The translations under genes and the position numbers were made by a program. The notes beneath the pieces were generated by a model. That model did no database searches and was not told the DNA's origin. It saw only the letters and a list, made by a program, of their open reading frames with translations. A stretch of 64,000 nt of DNA from Pinibacter aurantiacus (GTDB lineage: Bacteria; Bacteroidota; Bacteroidia; Chitinophagales; Chitinophagaceae), in the NCBI RefSeq assembly GCF_019130065.1, contig NZ_JAHSPG010000018.1, positions 1 through 64,000 on the forward strand, in the 5' to 3' direction. Position 1 is the stretch's first letter, and the number at the start of each line of letters is the position of its first letter. Of this stretch, positions 9,123 through 18,589 are shown piece after piece.

Positions 9123-10385
9123 ATGAGTATTAAGTTCCGCCTCACAATAATGAGTTTCCTGCAATTTTTTGTTTGGGGTTCATGGCTAATTACCATCGGC
9201 AATTATTGGTTCAGCACAAAGGGATGGGATGGGGGAAAATTTGGAGTTATTTTTTCGACAATGGGAATAGCTTCGTTGTTTATGCCCGCACTGATGGGAA
9301 TGGTGGCGGATCGTTGGGTAAATGCTGAAAAACTGTATGGTTTCCTGCATATTTTAAGTGGTGTTTCCTTGTGCCTGATCCCTCAGATCAATGACCCTTC
9401 CCAGTTTTTCTGGGGAATTTTGCTGGCGATGATATTTTATATGCCCACCATCGCACTTGCCAATTCTATCGCTTACACCGGTTTAAAGAATAATCGTTTT
9501 GATGTTGTTATTGATTTTCCGCCAATCAGGGTTTTCGGCACCATCGGCTTTATTGCTGCGATGTGGACCACCAACCTTAGCGGAAATAAAGCTTCGGCCA
9601 ATCAATTTTACATAGCAGCGATCGCTTCATTTATATTGGGCCTGTATTCATTTACGCTGCCGGCTTGTCCTCCATTGGGCAAGCAAACAAGCAAAAAGAG
9701 CTGGAGCCAGGTATTGGGCTTCGATGCCCTTCACTTATTTAAGGATAAGAAGATGGCCCTGTTCTTTATTTTCTCCATGTTCTTAGGTGCTGCATTGCAA
9801 CTGACGAACGCTTATGGAGATGTTTTCCTGGGAGAGTTTAGTAAAGTGCCTGAATATGCCAATTCGTTTGTGGTAAAGCGGTCGACCATCATCATGTCTA
9901 TTTCGCAATTTTCCGAAACAGCTTTCATTCTTGCTATTCCATTTTTCCTAAGGCGCTTTGGTATTAAGAATGTGATGCTCATAAGCATGCTGGCATGGGT
10001 TTTCAGGTTCGGACTGTTTGCATATGGCGATCCATCTCCTGTAGGAGTGAGTCTTATAATTTTGTCATGCATCGTGTATGGAATGGCGTTCGACTTCTTC
10101 AATGTTTCCGGTTCACTGTTTGTGGAAACTTCTACCACGCCCGATATAAGGTCAAGCGCACAAGGCATATTCATGATGATGACGAATGGAGTAGGAGCCG
10201 TTGCTGGAAGTACTATTAGCGGATTCATTATACAAGAATACTACACCGCAGCAGACGGAAAAACCAAGGACTGGCATGGCATCTGGATGGCATTCGCAAT
10301 CTACGCATTAATCGTTGCGATTTTATTCGCCGTATTTTTCAAACATAAACATGAGGTGAGTGAAGTGGTGGCAGTGAGACACTAG
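9123..10385 (+). CDS. MFS nucleoside permease (NupG/XapB-like)
   Basis: A 420-residue inner-membrane protein with about 12 hydrophobic helices, matching nucleoside:H+ symporters. Characteristic N-terminal sequence is MSFLQFFVWGSWLITIGNYW, with further segments MPALMGMVADRW and VIDFPPIRVFGTIGF. These are typical of the NHS family. The ATG at 9123 is selected because the preceding 22 in-frame codons carry no hydrophilic leader and would add an odd extra helix. A hairpin terminator follows. Substrate specificity (purine or pyrimidine nucleosides) cannot be read from the sequence. Confidence 0.87.
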   Translation: MSIKFRLTIMSFLQFFVWGSWLITIGNYWFSTKGWDGGKFGVIFSTMGIASLFMPALMGMVADRWVNAEKLYGFLHILSGVSLCLIPQINDPSQFFWGILLAMIFYMPTIALANSIAYTGLKNNRFDVVIDFPPIRVFGTIGFIAAMWTTNLSGNKASANQFYIAAIASFILGLYSFTLPACPPLGKQTSKKSWSQVLGFDALHLFKDKKMALFFIFSMFLGAALQLTNAYGDVFLGEFSKVPEYANSFVVKRSTIIMSISQFSETAFILAIPFFLRRFGIKNVMLISMLAWVFRFGLFAYGDPSPVGVSLIILSCIVYGMAFDFFNVSGSLFVETSTTPDIRSSAQGIFMMMTNGVGAVAGSTISGFIIQEYYTAADGKTKDWHGIWMAFAIYALIVAILFAVFFKHKHEVSEVVAVRH

Positions 10386-10531
10386 GTAATTAATAATTAA
10401 TAAATAATAATTAATAGGGCATCATTCGTTTATTCGATGATGCTCTATTTTTTTACCGTTCATGAGTATCGATTTTCTTTGAGTAACTGTTCTATCAATT
10501 CTTAATTATTAATTATTAATTTTTCTCTTCT
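10384..10531. repeat. AATTATTAATT-word inverted repeat pair around a terminator
   Basis: Iterated TAATTAATAATTAAT words (10386-10415) and their reverse complement (10502-10531) bracket about 85 bp. The bracketed DNA contains the terminator of the transporter gene. The left arm begins directly at the stop codon. Confidence 0.8.
10416..10453 (+). terminator. Terminator of the nucleoside transporter gene
   Basis: Stem AGGGCATCAT (10416-10425) / ATGATGCTCT (10437-10446) with one G-T pair, then ATTTTTTT. Confidence 0.8.
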
Positions 10532-10604
10532 CGCAAACCGAATTCCCTAATGTATAACCACACATCCCTCAACCTTTCCTTCATTTGCACTATAAATTTT
10601 CAAT

Positions 10605-10940
10605 ATGTGCAATTTCAAAACATGGCATTTTGATGATCACGGATGCATATTGCAATGCAAAGCTTGCAACACTTACCAGGTAACGTTTGGAACAACGATG
10701 CTTACTCTTGACAGGAATAATTTTGAAGCTTTTATTACGTTGGTAATGGCTCGTTGCGAAACCCTTATTCCTATAGATGATAAGTTGAAATATATTGTTC
10801 TTCCCACGCCAAGTAATATTGTCCACGTCGTTTTGACTGAAAAAGAATTGATACATCTACATTGTATGTTGCAGAGCGCAGATACTGAAATCAAGTCGCA
10901 GCAAATGCTGGCACTCTTTGATGACAAGGGTTTGGCATGA
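10605..10940 (+). CDS. Bacteroidota-specific small cysteine-containing protein
   Basis: A 111-residue soluble protein. The N-terminus has three cysteines spaced like a small metal-binding knuckle (C2, C14, then C18-x2-C21 in LQCKACNTYQ), followed by the FGTTMLTL block. The rest is predicted alpha/beta with a hydrophobic LKYIVLPTPSN segment. I recognise the shape from uncharacterised Bacteroidota proteins (possibly the DUF6686 group) but cannot confirm the family. The ATG at 10605 has the conserved MCNF start. It stands alone, with repeats on both sides. Function unknown. Confidence 0.75.
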   Translation: MCNFKTWHFDDHGCILQCKACNTYQVTFGTTMLTLDRNNFEAFITLVMARCETLIPIDDKLKYIVLPTPSNIVHVVLTEKELIHLHCMLQSADTEIKSQQMLALFDDKGLA

Positions 10941-11276
10941 TAAATTGAATTTGTTAAAATCAGGCAGACAACGTTAAGTTAACTACTCATTAATACGGAG
11001 TGGTATAAGGATTGATAAATTTGCAGGAGCAAAAACGAAATCATCTCTTATAAATATTTAAGTCCAGGTAAGTGTCAGACTTGCTTTATTAAATGAATGT
11101 CTGATAACGCCTGGCACCAATTTCAATTAATAATTAATAATTAGTAATTAATGGTGTCGCATCAAAATCATAATCAATTTTCAAGAATGTTCGGCAACAG
11201 ACGACCCTGGCAATAAATGAATGATGCGTTATTAATTTTTAATTATTAATTATTAATTTTCCCGAAACCTTTTCAC
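10941..11276. repeat. Gene-free region with two inverted-repeat elements
   Basis: Contains an imperfect inverted repeat around GTCAGAC / GTCTGAT (about 11064-11120). An AATTATTAATT-word pair follows (left arm about 11124-11152, right arm 11230-11260), with about 78 bp of unique DNA between the arms. The right arm ends about 16 bp before the methyltransferase start codon. No gene is seen. Confidence 0.75.
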
Positions 11277-12149
11277 ATGAAGGCGACTGCTGCCAGTAAA
11301 ACCGCGCAATACATGGCTTTGTTTAGAGCACTGGAAACAAGGCGACCAAAACATAAGCGACTTTTTACAGATTCATTTGCTGTTTCTTTTCTTGATAAGA
11401 ATTTGCAGCTTGCGACAAAGTTGACAGCATTGCCTTTTGGTGAGAAGCTGGTTCAAAGAATTATCTACAACAAAATTCCAGGTGCTTTTTCTTCTGGCAT
11501 TGCTCGCACAAAATATATTGATGACCTGTTGGAGACGTCTGTAAAGGCAGGAGTGAGGCAGGTTATTATTTTAGGTGCCGGTTTTGACACGAGGGCATTG
11601 CGGTTGCCATTTTTGCAAAATATTCCTGTCATAGAAATTGATCATCCGAACACCAGCCGTATGAAGATGAATAAGGTGCAAGAGCGGTTGGGAAAATTAC
11701 CTGCACATGTTCGCTATTTCCAAATTGACTTTAACCAGCAAAGTATTCATGATTTGGCTGCTCAGCAAAATATAAACTTCTCTATACCGACGACAATCAT
11801 TTGGGAAGGTGTTACCAATTATTTATCTGCTGAAGCTGTTGACACAACTTTCGCTTTTGTAAGAAAGTTTACGGCAGGTTCTTATGTCATCTTTACATAC
11901 GTTCACAAAGGGGTGTTGGATAAGCCTTCAAATTTTTATGGAGCAGAAAAATTGTTAAGCGATCTTGATGCCCTGGAAGAAAAGTGGACGTTTGGTTTTT
12001 ATCCGCAAGAATTACAAGACTACCTTTCTCAATTTAACATACAACTTCTCGAAGACGCCGGCGCAGCCGAATACCGCGCAAAGTACATGCCCGAGAGAAA
12101 TGAAAAAGGGTATGAGTTTTATAGAGTGGCGTTAGGAGTGATTGGATAA
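11277..12149 (+). CDS. LCMT/TIGR00027-type class I SAM-dependent methyltransferase
   Basis: A 290-residue soluble methyltransferase of the leucine-carboxyl-methyltransferase (Ppm1-like) superfamily. Evidence is the KTAQYMALFRALETRRP start, the ARTKYIDDLL helix, SAM motif I ILGAGFDTRALRLP (about 98-111) and the acidic IEIDHP motif II. The acceptor is unknown; bacterial members have been tied to natural-product or O-methyl ester formation. ATG start. The stop codon TAA lies in the first unit of an iterated GAATAACT repeat, so the C-terminal residues may have been set by repeat insertion. A second, divergent member lies at 52819-53664. Confidence 0.85.
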   Translation: MKATAASKTAQYMALFRALETRRPKHKRLFTDSFAVSFLDKNLQLATKLTALPFGEKLVQRIIYNKIPGAFSSGIARTKYIDDLLETSVKAGVRQVIILGAGFDTRALRLPFLQNIPVIEIDHPNTSRMKMNKVQERLGKLPAHVRYFQIDFNQQSIHDLAAQQNINFSIPTTIIWEGVTNYLSAEAVDTTFAFVRKFTAGSYVIFTYVHKGVLDKPSNFYGAEKLLSDLDALEEKWTFGFYPQELQDYLSQFNIQLLEDAGAAEYRAKYMPERNEKGYEFYRVALGVIG

Positions 12150-12497
12150 CTGAATAACTGAATAATTGAATAACTGAATAATTGAATCATTGAGTAGTTG
12201 AAGCAGTTCTTGTCTTTGAGCTGCCTGATAAACAACAACAACACGCCATCGTCATTGCGAGGCGGCCGAGAATGATTACAAAAATATAGAATGAAACTTC
12301 GATAATCCGGGATCGGCGAAGCAATCTCCAGCGCCTTCGAGATTGCTTCGCCCGTTCGTAAATGTTGTACTTTGACTATTGTATTCGGTGTGCTTTCTCC
12401 GCAGGGGCTCGCAATGACGATGCTGTCTGTTTTACAAGATTGTTGCAGATGAATTAATCAGTCATTCAATGATTCAGCAACTCAAGCATTTGAAATA
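12147..12497. repeat. Nested repeat: CGTCATTGCGAG palindrome inside a GAATAACT-word pair
   Basis: Outer arms are iterated GAATAACT/GAATAATT words (12147-12205) and a degenerate inverse (about 12458-12495). Inside is a second palindromic element. It has ends CGTCATTGCGAG (12250-12261) / CTCGCAATGACG (12408-12419), a perfect 12-bp match. Its inner stem is GGCGAAGCAATCTC (12315-12328) / GAGATTGCTTCGCC (12339-12352). The inner element is of the CGTCATTGCGAGG type known from many bacterial phyla. Confidence 0.85.
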
Positions 12498-12908
12498 AAA
12501 AAAGCCATTCGTTAGAATAGCTTCTTTTAAGAATTTAGGTAATATAGTAAAGTTGAATTAATCTTCGTACTGTTAGGATCGGATATATTACCTGGTTTTC
12601 AACAAGGATGGGTGGATGTTCATTTCATAAAAAAGGTTGTAACGGTTGGTTTGTTCTTTGGACATGGACTCGGTTCTTTGGACTAATGGACTAAAGGTTT
12701 TTTCTATTTGGATATTGTAATTTGACGATGCAAATATGTTTAAACTTTCAACGCAATGTTCAATTATTGTATTACGTCTTTGTTAACTAAGGAGAAGGTT
12801 TGAAGACAGTCTAACTGTTTTGTATAGGTTAAATTAACTATTTAAACGGGATAAACAAATTTTATTAAAGAAAATTGTTATGTTATAAGTGTAAACCCTT
12901 AGAGTAGT
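12498..12908. other. AT-rich gene-free region
   Basis: A hairpin AAGCCATTC / GAATAGCTT (about 12504-12527) with a TTTT tail lies at the left end. The remainder, about 380 bp, has no ORF with Bacteroidota coding character and no iterated word. Confidence 0.5.
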
Positions 12909-12999
12909 GACTGAATAACTGAATAAACTGAATAACTGAATTCTATAGGCCAGATTGTTTCACAGGTTCAGTTATTCAGTTATTCAGTCCATTCAGTCA
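12909..12999. repeat. GAATAACTGAATAACT inverted repeat overlapping the 3' end of the TauE gene
   Basis: Left arm GACTGAATAACTGAATAA... (12909-12941) and right arm GTTCAGTTATTCAGTTATTC... (12966-12999). The right arm enters the TauE reading frame, encodes its last residues and supplies its stop codon. Confidence 0.85.
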
Positions 13000-13762
13000 T
13001 TAAAATCTTCGCCACGTCCCATGCAAAGCGTATAATCATCCCTGTTACAACTATTAAAAAAACGATTCTTATAAAACGGTTGCCTTTCAGTAGGGCGAGC
13101 CTTGCCCCAAGGAAGGAGCCGCATACATTGAATACCGCCATGGGAATTGCATAATGATACAAGATATGCCCGGTGCTACCGAAGTAAATGATCGAAGCAA
13201 CATTGGTAGCGAGGTTAGTGATTTTTGCATAGGCGCTCGCATGAAGAAAGTCTTGTCCCAACACACCTACGAATACCAAAATAAGAAAGCTGCCTGTTCC
13301 CGGTCCTATAAAGCCATCATAGAAACCCAGCAAAAGACCAAACGAGATTCCGTAAGCCAATGCATTTTTCGTTTCTATAAGTTCGTGCTCCCTCTGTCCG
13401 AATTTTTTATTGCTGTAAGTATAGATTGCAACTCCAATCAATAGTATTAAAATTACGGGCTTGAAAATGGCGTTGCTGAGTTTGCTAGCCAATGAAGAAC
13501 CCAATAGTGCAGCAAAAAAAGCACATATGGAAACGCCGGTTAATAATCGCTTATCAAGCTTTACTCTTTTAGCATATTGCCATGCCGCAATGCTGGTACC
13601 CGAAAAGGATGGGATTTTTATAGTCCCTAATAAAGTGGCAACGGGGTAGTGTGGTAAAATGATCAACGTTGCGGGCGTTTGTACGAGCCCACCTCCGCCT
13701 ACAATGGCATCGATAAAACCGGCTGCAAATGCTGCACAGCAAAGGAGGATGAGTTCATTCAT
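12980..13762 (-). CDS. TauE/SafE family sulfite/anion exporter
   Basis: A 260-residue inner-membrane protein with about 8 helices. Typical family features are the glycine-rich first helix AGFIDAIVGGGGLVQTPA (about 14-31) and the second half-repeat SFGLLLGFYDGFIGPGTGSF. These proteins transport sulfite, sulfoacetate or related organic anions; the substrate here is unknown. ATG start at 13760-13762. The final residues (MTEWTE) and the stop codon are encoded by an iterated ACTGAATAACTGAA repeat, so the C-terminus looks altered by repeat insertion. Confidence 0.88.
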   Translation of the reverse strand: MNELILLCCAAFAAGFIDAIVGGGGLVQTPATLIILPHYPVATLLGTIKIPSFSGTSIAAWQYAKRVKLDKRLLTGVSICAFFAALLGSSLASKLSNAIFKPVILILLIGVAIYTYSNKKFGQREHELIETKNALAYGISFGLLLGFYDGFIGPGTGSFLILVFVGVLGQDFLHASAYAKITNLATNVASIIYFGSTGHILYHYAIPMAVFNVCGSFLGARLALLKGNRFIRIVFLIVVTGMIIRFAWDVAKILMTEWTE

Positions 13763-13772
13763 GCAACTAGTT

Positions 13773-13872
13773 GAGAGTTGAGAATGGAGAGTTGAGAATT
13801 AGTTGAAAGTTGAAAAATAATCTTTTATAATTGAATTCCAAATTAGTTGATAACTCTCCATTCTCAACTCTC
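13773..13872. repeat. GAGAGTTGAGAATGG-word inverted repeat
   Basis: A perfect 21-bp inverted repeat with arms 13773-13793 and 13852-13872 encloses about 58 bp. It lies between the 5' end of the TauE gene and the 3' end of the TolC gene. Confidence 0.88.
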
Positions 13873-13885
13873 AACTCTCCATTAA

Positions 13886-15223
13886 TTAAGGTTTCAGCTG
13901 ACTGCTGACTCTCTTCAATTCAATCTCCGATGATTTTGCAGAAAAACTTAGATTGATGAGGCTATAGCCGGCAAGTTCAAAACTTTGTTGGGCTGTTCTC
14001 ACATCAATGATGGTGGCCTGGTGCAATTGAAATTTCTGAAGTATCAGGTCAACCAGTTGTTTTGATAACTCGTAGTTTTTTCTTTGCGTTTCCAGTTGCT
14101 TTAATGTAGTGGTATATGCCTGGTACGTTTTAATGATGTTGGCAGAATAATCTCTTACGATAATGTCTTTGCTGAGTTCTGCAGAGTTCACATTTACTTC
14201 GGCTATTTTTTGTTGTCGCTTAAAGATGGATCCATTGTAAATTGGAACGCCAACCCCTACACCTATCGTTGGGCCATAGCTGTTGTTCAAACGTGTATCA
14301 CCGGCTGCGCTGCTGTTGTAGACAAAGCTATAACCACCATTCAAACGAAGGGAAGGATAGCGTTGTGCTGCAGTTTCTTTTACAATAAACTGATTGATGC
14401 GAACCTGGTCTTCCGCTGCACGCAAGTCAGGGTTGTTCGGGAGGTTGTCCAATATTGTTCCCAATACAAGTGAGTGGTCCACTAAGATTGTATCTGAAAT
14501 GGTAATAACGGAATCCGCTCTCAAAGTAAGTAAACGCAACAACTCTGTTTTAGACTGATCGATTGCCAGCTGTTGCGACTGATGCGATTGTATAAGCGTG
14601 TTATAATCTACCTGTGCCTGGAAGAGATCTGCATTGTTCGCCATTCCAACTGCCTGTTGGGTTTTAACGATGTCTAGCTTTTGCTGGGACACGATAAGCG
14701 ATTGGTCGATCGTTTTTATATAATTCTGTTGACGGATCACATCATAGTATGCTGTCATCACGGACGCGATAATGTTTTGAACCTGCGAATTCAATTGCTC
14801 CTTGCTTTGATTGAGCAATTCGTTAAGTCTTTTCTTAGTTGTCACCACACGCATTCCGTTGAATAACAAATAGCTTGCCTGTACGTTACCACTAAGGTTA
14901 TTGGTAGCAACACCGCGCTTTTGAACGTTACGGTCTGCATCTGCATACTTTTGGTTGATGTTGGAAAGTTGTTCCGCATCTGTTGCAGTGCCCGATACAA
15001 CCGGCAATCCACCGGCAATACCTATAAAGTTATTGATGTCGTTAACGGTCACATTATTTTTAGCGAGCTGTATGTCCAGACTGTTTTTTAGCGCAATGTT
15101 TACCGCATCATCCAATGTAAGGGTTTGGGCAAACGAATAGCTGGAAATGAAAAGGGTGCATGCAACTACGGCTCCTTTTTTTATAAAAGAATTAGTTGAG
15201 AAGCTTAAGCAAATGCGCTGCAT
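13886..15223 (-). CDS. TolC-family outer-membrane efflux channel
   Basis: 445 residues with a signal peptide (about 14-33, ending SSYSFAQ) and the two OEP repeats of TolC/OprM proteins. The first begins TLTLDDAVNIALKNSLDIQLA and the second includes NPDLRAAEDQVRINQ and SLRLNGGYSF. Long alpha-helical coiled-coil segments form the periplasmic tunnel. The start at 15223 gives a normal signal peptide; an in-frame ATG at 15289 would add a 22-residue hydrophobic leader and is less likely. It is the third gene after the adaptor and RND pump genes, separated by repeat-filled gaps. Confidence 0.92.
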   Translation of the reverse strand: MQRICLSFSTNSFIKKGAVVACTLFISSYSFAQTLTLDDAVNIALKNSLDIQLAKNNVTVNDINNFIGIAGGLPVVSGTATDAEQLSNINQKYADADRNVQKRGVATNNLSGNVQASYLLFNGMRVVTTKKRLNELLNQSKEQLNSQVQNIIASVMTAYYDVIRQQNYIKTIDQSLIVSQQKLDIVKTQQAVGMANNADLFQAQVDYNTLIQSHQSQQLAIDQSKTELLRLLTLRADSVITISDTILVDHSLVLGTILDNLPNNPDLRAAEDQVRINQFIVKETAAQRYPSLRLNGGYSFVYNSSAAGDTRLNNSYGPTIGVGVGVPIYNGSIFKRQQKIAEVNVNSAELSKDIIVRDYSANIIKTYQAYTTTLKQLETQRKNYELSKQLVDLILQKFQLHQATIIDVRTAQQSFELAGYSLINLSFSAKSSEIELKRVSSQLKP

Positions 15224-15312
15224 CAACTTACTACCGTAGAAGTGTGCGACGCAACCAATGATCAATAGAATTACTGCTGCTGACATCATAATTTAAAACA
15301 AATATTTAACGA

Positions 15313-15421
15313 TGGTTCGTTTGCGATAATATTAATCGACTTCGCGATATGCGAAGAGGGCGAATGCGATTCTCCCCTACGAACCATTTTCAATTTTCAA
15401 CTTTCAATTCTCAATTTTCAA
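15313..15421. repeat. Intercistronic inverted repeat between RND pump and TolC genes
   Basis: Ends GGTTCGT (about 15313) and ACGAACC (about 15379-15385) enclose a GGGCGAATGCGATTC-type segment. After this comes iterated TTTTCAATTTTCAACTTTCAA (15386-15421), which abuts and contains the stop codon of the RND gene. Confidence 0.75.
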
Positions 15422-18400
15422 TTACTCATTAATCTGCGTCACGTGCGCTTTGTGCTTGCCTGACAAATACGTGTACACCGCCGGGATTACCAGCAACGTC
15501 AATATCAGGGAGAACAAAATACCGCCTACTACCACAATACCCAAAGGAATACGGCTGGTAGAAGCTGCTCCAAGGCTCATCGCAATTGGCAACGCACCAA
15601 GCGATGTGGCAAGGCTCGTCATCAGGATAGGTCTCAACCTTTGCTGTGCCGCCTCAACTACTGCTTCGAATTTTGGAAGGCCGAGTGCTCTTTTCTGGTT
15701 GGCAAACTCAACGATCAGGATACCGTTTTTGGTAACAAGACCGACGAGCATGATCATACCGATCTCAGAGAATATGTTGAGCGTTTGGTGGAATATCCAT
15801 AAGCTTAGAAATGCTCCTGCAAACGCCATGGGTACTGTAAGCATGATGCCCAGCGGATCTATAAAGCTTTCGAACTGTGCCGATAATACAAGATAGATCA
15901 ATATCAGAGCAAGGCCAAGCGCAAACAAAATATTGGAAGAGCTTTCTGCATAGTCACGTGATGATCCGCTCAATGCCGTTTGGAAGGTAGGGTCCAGTAC
16001 TTTGGCCGCGATGGAATCCATTGCTTTAATACCATCACCAATGGTTCTGCCTTCGGACAATGAAGCGGAAATAGTAGCCGCCTTGTACCTGTTGAAGTGA
16101 TACAGGGTAGAAGGGTTGGTACTTTCTTCCATGTGCACCACCGCATCCAACGGAATGTTTTGACCACTGGCATTTTTTACATACAGGTTAGAAATGTCAA
16201 TCGGTTTGTTCCGGTCCTTTCTGTCCACTTGTGCGATTACCTGGTACTGGTAACCATTCATGATAAAATATGCCAAACGGCCGCCACTAAAAGCAGATTG
16301 CATAGCGGAAATAACATCTTGTGTAGAAAGACCAAGATCTTTTACTTTCATTCGATCCACTGTGATCTGCAATTCTGGTTTATTGAACTTCAGGTTCACA
16401 TCCACGTTGGAGAAAGTTTTGTCTTTTCTCGCTTCATCGAGGAACTTCGGAATGGCATCTTTCAGTTTGCCCAAATCCTGGTTCTGCAATACAAACTGCA
16501 CAGGCAAACTTGTTCTTGAACCCGAACCTACGGAAATCGTTTGCTCCTGTATGGCGAATATTCTCGCATCATTAAAGCGTGACAATTTCTTTTGCAGGTC
16601 AAGGGCAATTTCGTTCTGGCTTCGTTTACGATCGCGTGGATCAACAAGGCCAATACGAGGCTGTGACGTGTTCACACTCGTTCCCGCCGGAGTTCTTGCG
16701 AAAACGAAATCTCTTTCCGGAACTGAGTCGTATAAATAATTTGCGATCTTATCAGTTACGTCATTCATGGCGCCGAAGCTCATTCCCTCAGCACCGGTGG
16801 CTGTGAAACGAATGCTGCTTCTATCTTCCAGCGGCGCAATTTCACTTTGAAGATTCATGTAAACGAAAACGATGATCCCAACGCAAACCACAATGATCAC
16901 CCATGCCATCCATCTTATTTTAAGAAAGCCTTCGAGTATGCGTCTGTAGCCATTTTCCATGCCGGTAAAGAATGGCTCCGTAGCTAAATAGAATTTGCCG
17001 TGCGAACTATTTTTACGAGTCAGGTAAACGTTCAGTACAGGCGTGATCGTAAGCGATACAAAAGCCGAGATCAATACCGCTGCGGCCAATACCACACCAA
17101 ATTCACGGAACAATCTACCAACAAAGCCTTGCAGGAATATCACCGGCAGGAACACCACCGCCAATGTGATTGAAGTGGAGATAACCGCAAAGAAAATTTC
17201 TTTACTGCCTTCCAATGCTGCTTTGCGTATAGGCATGCCTTCTTCCAGTTTACGGAAAATGTTTTCCGTTACAACGATACCGTCATCCACCACAAGACCC
17301 GTTGCCAGTACAATACCCAGCATGGTGAGGATGTTGATGGAGAAGCCCGCGATATACATGATGAAGAAAGTAGCAACAAGTGAAATAGGAATGTCGATCA
17401 ACGGCCTGATGGCAATTAACCAGTTGCGGAAGAAGAAGAAGATTACCAACACCACCAATGCAAACGCGATGATCAAAGTTTCTTCAACTTCGCTTAACGA
17501 GTTACGGATGTTCTGTGTATTATCGATCAGCACACTTACTTCAATGCCTGATTTGTTTTCTTTTTTAATTTCATCCAGGCGTTTGTATACCTCATCTGCA
17601 ATGGCAATGTTGTTGGCGCCCGGTTGTGGAATGACGGCCAGGCCAACAGCGTTTACACCATTGTATTTCCAGCTTTGTTCCAATGATTCAGGACCAAGTT
17701 CCACTCTTGATACATCGCTCAATCTTATGATGCCGCTTGAGTCTTCACGGATCAACAGATCGCGGAACTGTTGCTCAGATGTAAGGCGACCCAATGTGCG
17801 GATAGTAAGCTCTGTATTGTTACCATAAATTTTTCCGGGAGGAAGTTCTACGTTTTCACTGTTCAGAGCTGTTTTAATATCACTAAATGAAACATTGAAT
17901 GCGCTCATTTTATCTGGATTCAGCCAAATGCGCATGGCATAGCGCTTCTGCCCAAAGATGCCCACGGAGCTTACATCATTCACGGTTTGCAATTGTTGCT
18001 GCAAAACGTTTTCTGCATAATCGCTCAACTCCATCAATCCTTTGGTGCGGCTTTGCACTGCAAGGATCAGGATTGGGTCGCTGTTCGCATCAGCTTTCGC
18101 CACAACAGGAGGTGCATCAATATCCAGTGGTAAACTACGTTGCGCCTGGCTCACTTTATCACGCACGTCACTCGCTGCTGCTTCAAGTTCCACACCAAGG
18201 TTAAACTCAACGGTGATCTGGCTGGAACCCAATGAGCTTGATGAAGTGATGGTACGAATGCCGGGGATACCATTGATCTGTTTTTCCAACGGTTCTGTGA
18301 TCTGGCTCTCAATGATATCAGGGTTGGCACCTGTATAGGAAGTCGTAACAGTAATAATCGGTGGATCAATTGCAGGGTAGTCCCTTACAGCCAGGAAATT

Positions 18401-18487
18401 GAACCCCACTATACCAAACAAGATAATTGCAAGGTTCATCACCGTAGCAAATACCGGCCGCTTTAACGATAACTCAGATATGTTCAT
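15422..18487 (-). CDS. RND multidrug efflux transporter, HAE1/AcrB type
   Basis: A 1021-residue inner-membrane proton antiporter, the pump of a tripartite efflux system. Typical AcrB features are N-terminal MNISELSLKRPVFATVMNL, two large periplasmic loops, the TM4 acidic pair in GLVVDDGIVVTENIFR, a second-half TM10 with GLVTKNGILIVEFANQ, and LFSLILTLLVIPAVYTYL at the end. Full length for the family. It is 102 bp downstream of the adaptor gene and upstream of tolC, all on the minus strand. The stop codon lies in an iterated TTGAAAATTGA repeat. Substrates cannot be inferred. Confidence 0.95.
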   Translation of the reverse strand: MNISELSLKRPVFATVMNLAIILFGIVGFNFLAVRDYPAIDPPIITVTTSYTGANPDIIESQITEPLEKQINGIPGIRTITSSSSLGSSQITVEFNLGVELEAAASDVRDKVSQAQRSLPLDIDAPPVVAKADANSDPILILAVQSRTKGLMELSDYAENVLQQQLQTVNDVSSVGIFGQKRYAMRIWLNPDKMSAFNVSFSDIKTALNSENVELPPGKIYGNNTELTIRTLGRLTSEQQFRDLLIREDSSGIIRLSDVSRVELGPESLEQSWKYNGVNAVGLAVIPQPGANNIAIADEVYKRLDEIKKENKSGIEVSVLIDNTQNIRNSLSEVEETLIIAFALVVLVIFFFFRNWLIAIRPLIDIPISLVATFFIMYIAGFSINILTMLGIVLATGLVVDDGIVVTENIFRKLEEGMPIRKAALEGSKEIFFAVISTSITLAVVFLPVIFLQGFVGRLFREFGVVLAAAVLISAFVSLTITPVLNVYLTRKNSSHGKFYLATEPFFTGMENGYRRILEGFLKIRWMAWVIIVVCVGIIVFVYMNLQSEIAPLEDRSSIRFTATGAEGMSFGAMNDVTDKIANYLYDSVPERDFVFARTPAGTSVNTSQPRIGLVDPRDRKRSQNEIALDLQKKLSRFNDARIFAIQEQTISVGSGSRTSLPVQFVLQNQDLGKLKDAIPKFLDEARKDKTFSNVDVNLKFNKPELQITVDRMKVKDLGLSTQDVISAMQSAFSGGRLAYFIMNGYQYQVIAQVDRKDRNKPIDISNLYVKNASGQNIPLDAVVHMEESTNPSTLYHFNRYKAATISASLSEGRTIGDGIKAMDSIAAKVLDPTFQTALSGSSRDYAESSSNILFALGLALILIYLVLSAQFESFIDPLGIMLTVPMAFAGAFLSLWIFHQTLNIFSEIGMIMLVGLVTKNGILIVEFANQKRALGLPKFEAVVEAAQQRLRPILMTSLATSLGALPIAMSLGAASTSRIPLGIVVVGGILFSLILTLLVIPAVYTYLSGKHKAHVTQINE

Positions 18488-18589
18488 GAAGCTGGTTGAA
18501 ATTGAAAATTGAAAGTTGAAAATTGAAAGTTGGACATTGACGTGAATTGTACACTATCTAATTCCTAAGTTCTAATTCCTGATTCCTGG
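18488..18589. repeat. Iterated-word repeats between adaptor and RND genes
   Basis: Contains TTGAAAATTGAAAGTTG words (18497-18530) and then TAATTCCTAAGTTCTAATTCC words (about 18559-18590). The second set abuts the adaptor stop codon. It may reduce or modulate readthrough within the operon. Confidence 0.7.

Noticed and set aside
17043-17828. 261-codon plus-strand ORF opposite the RND pump gene
   Set aside because: Ser/Thr/Ile-rich shadow frame of a conserved transporter; no independent homology or promoter.
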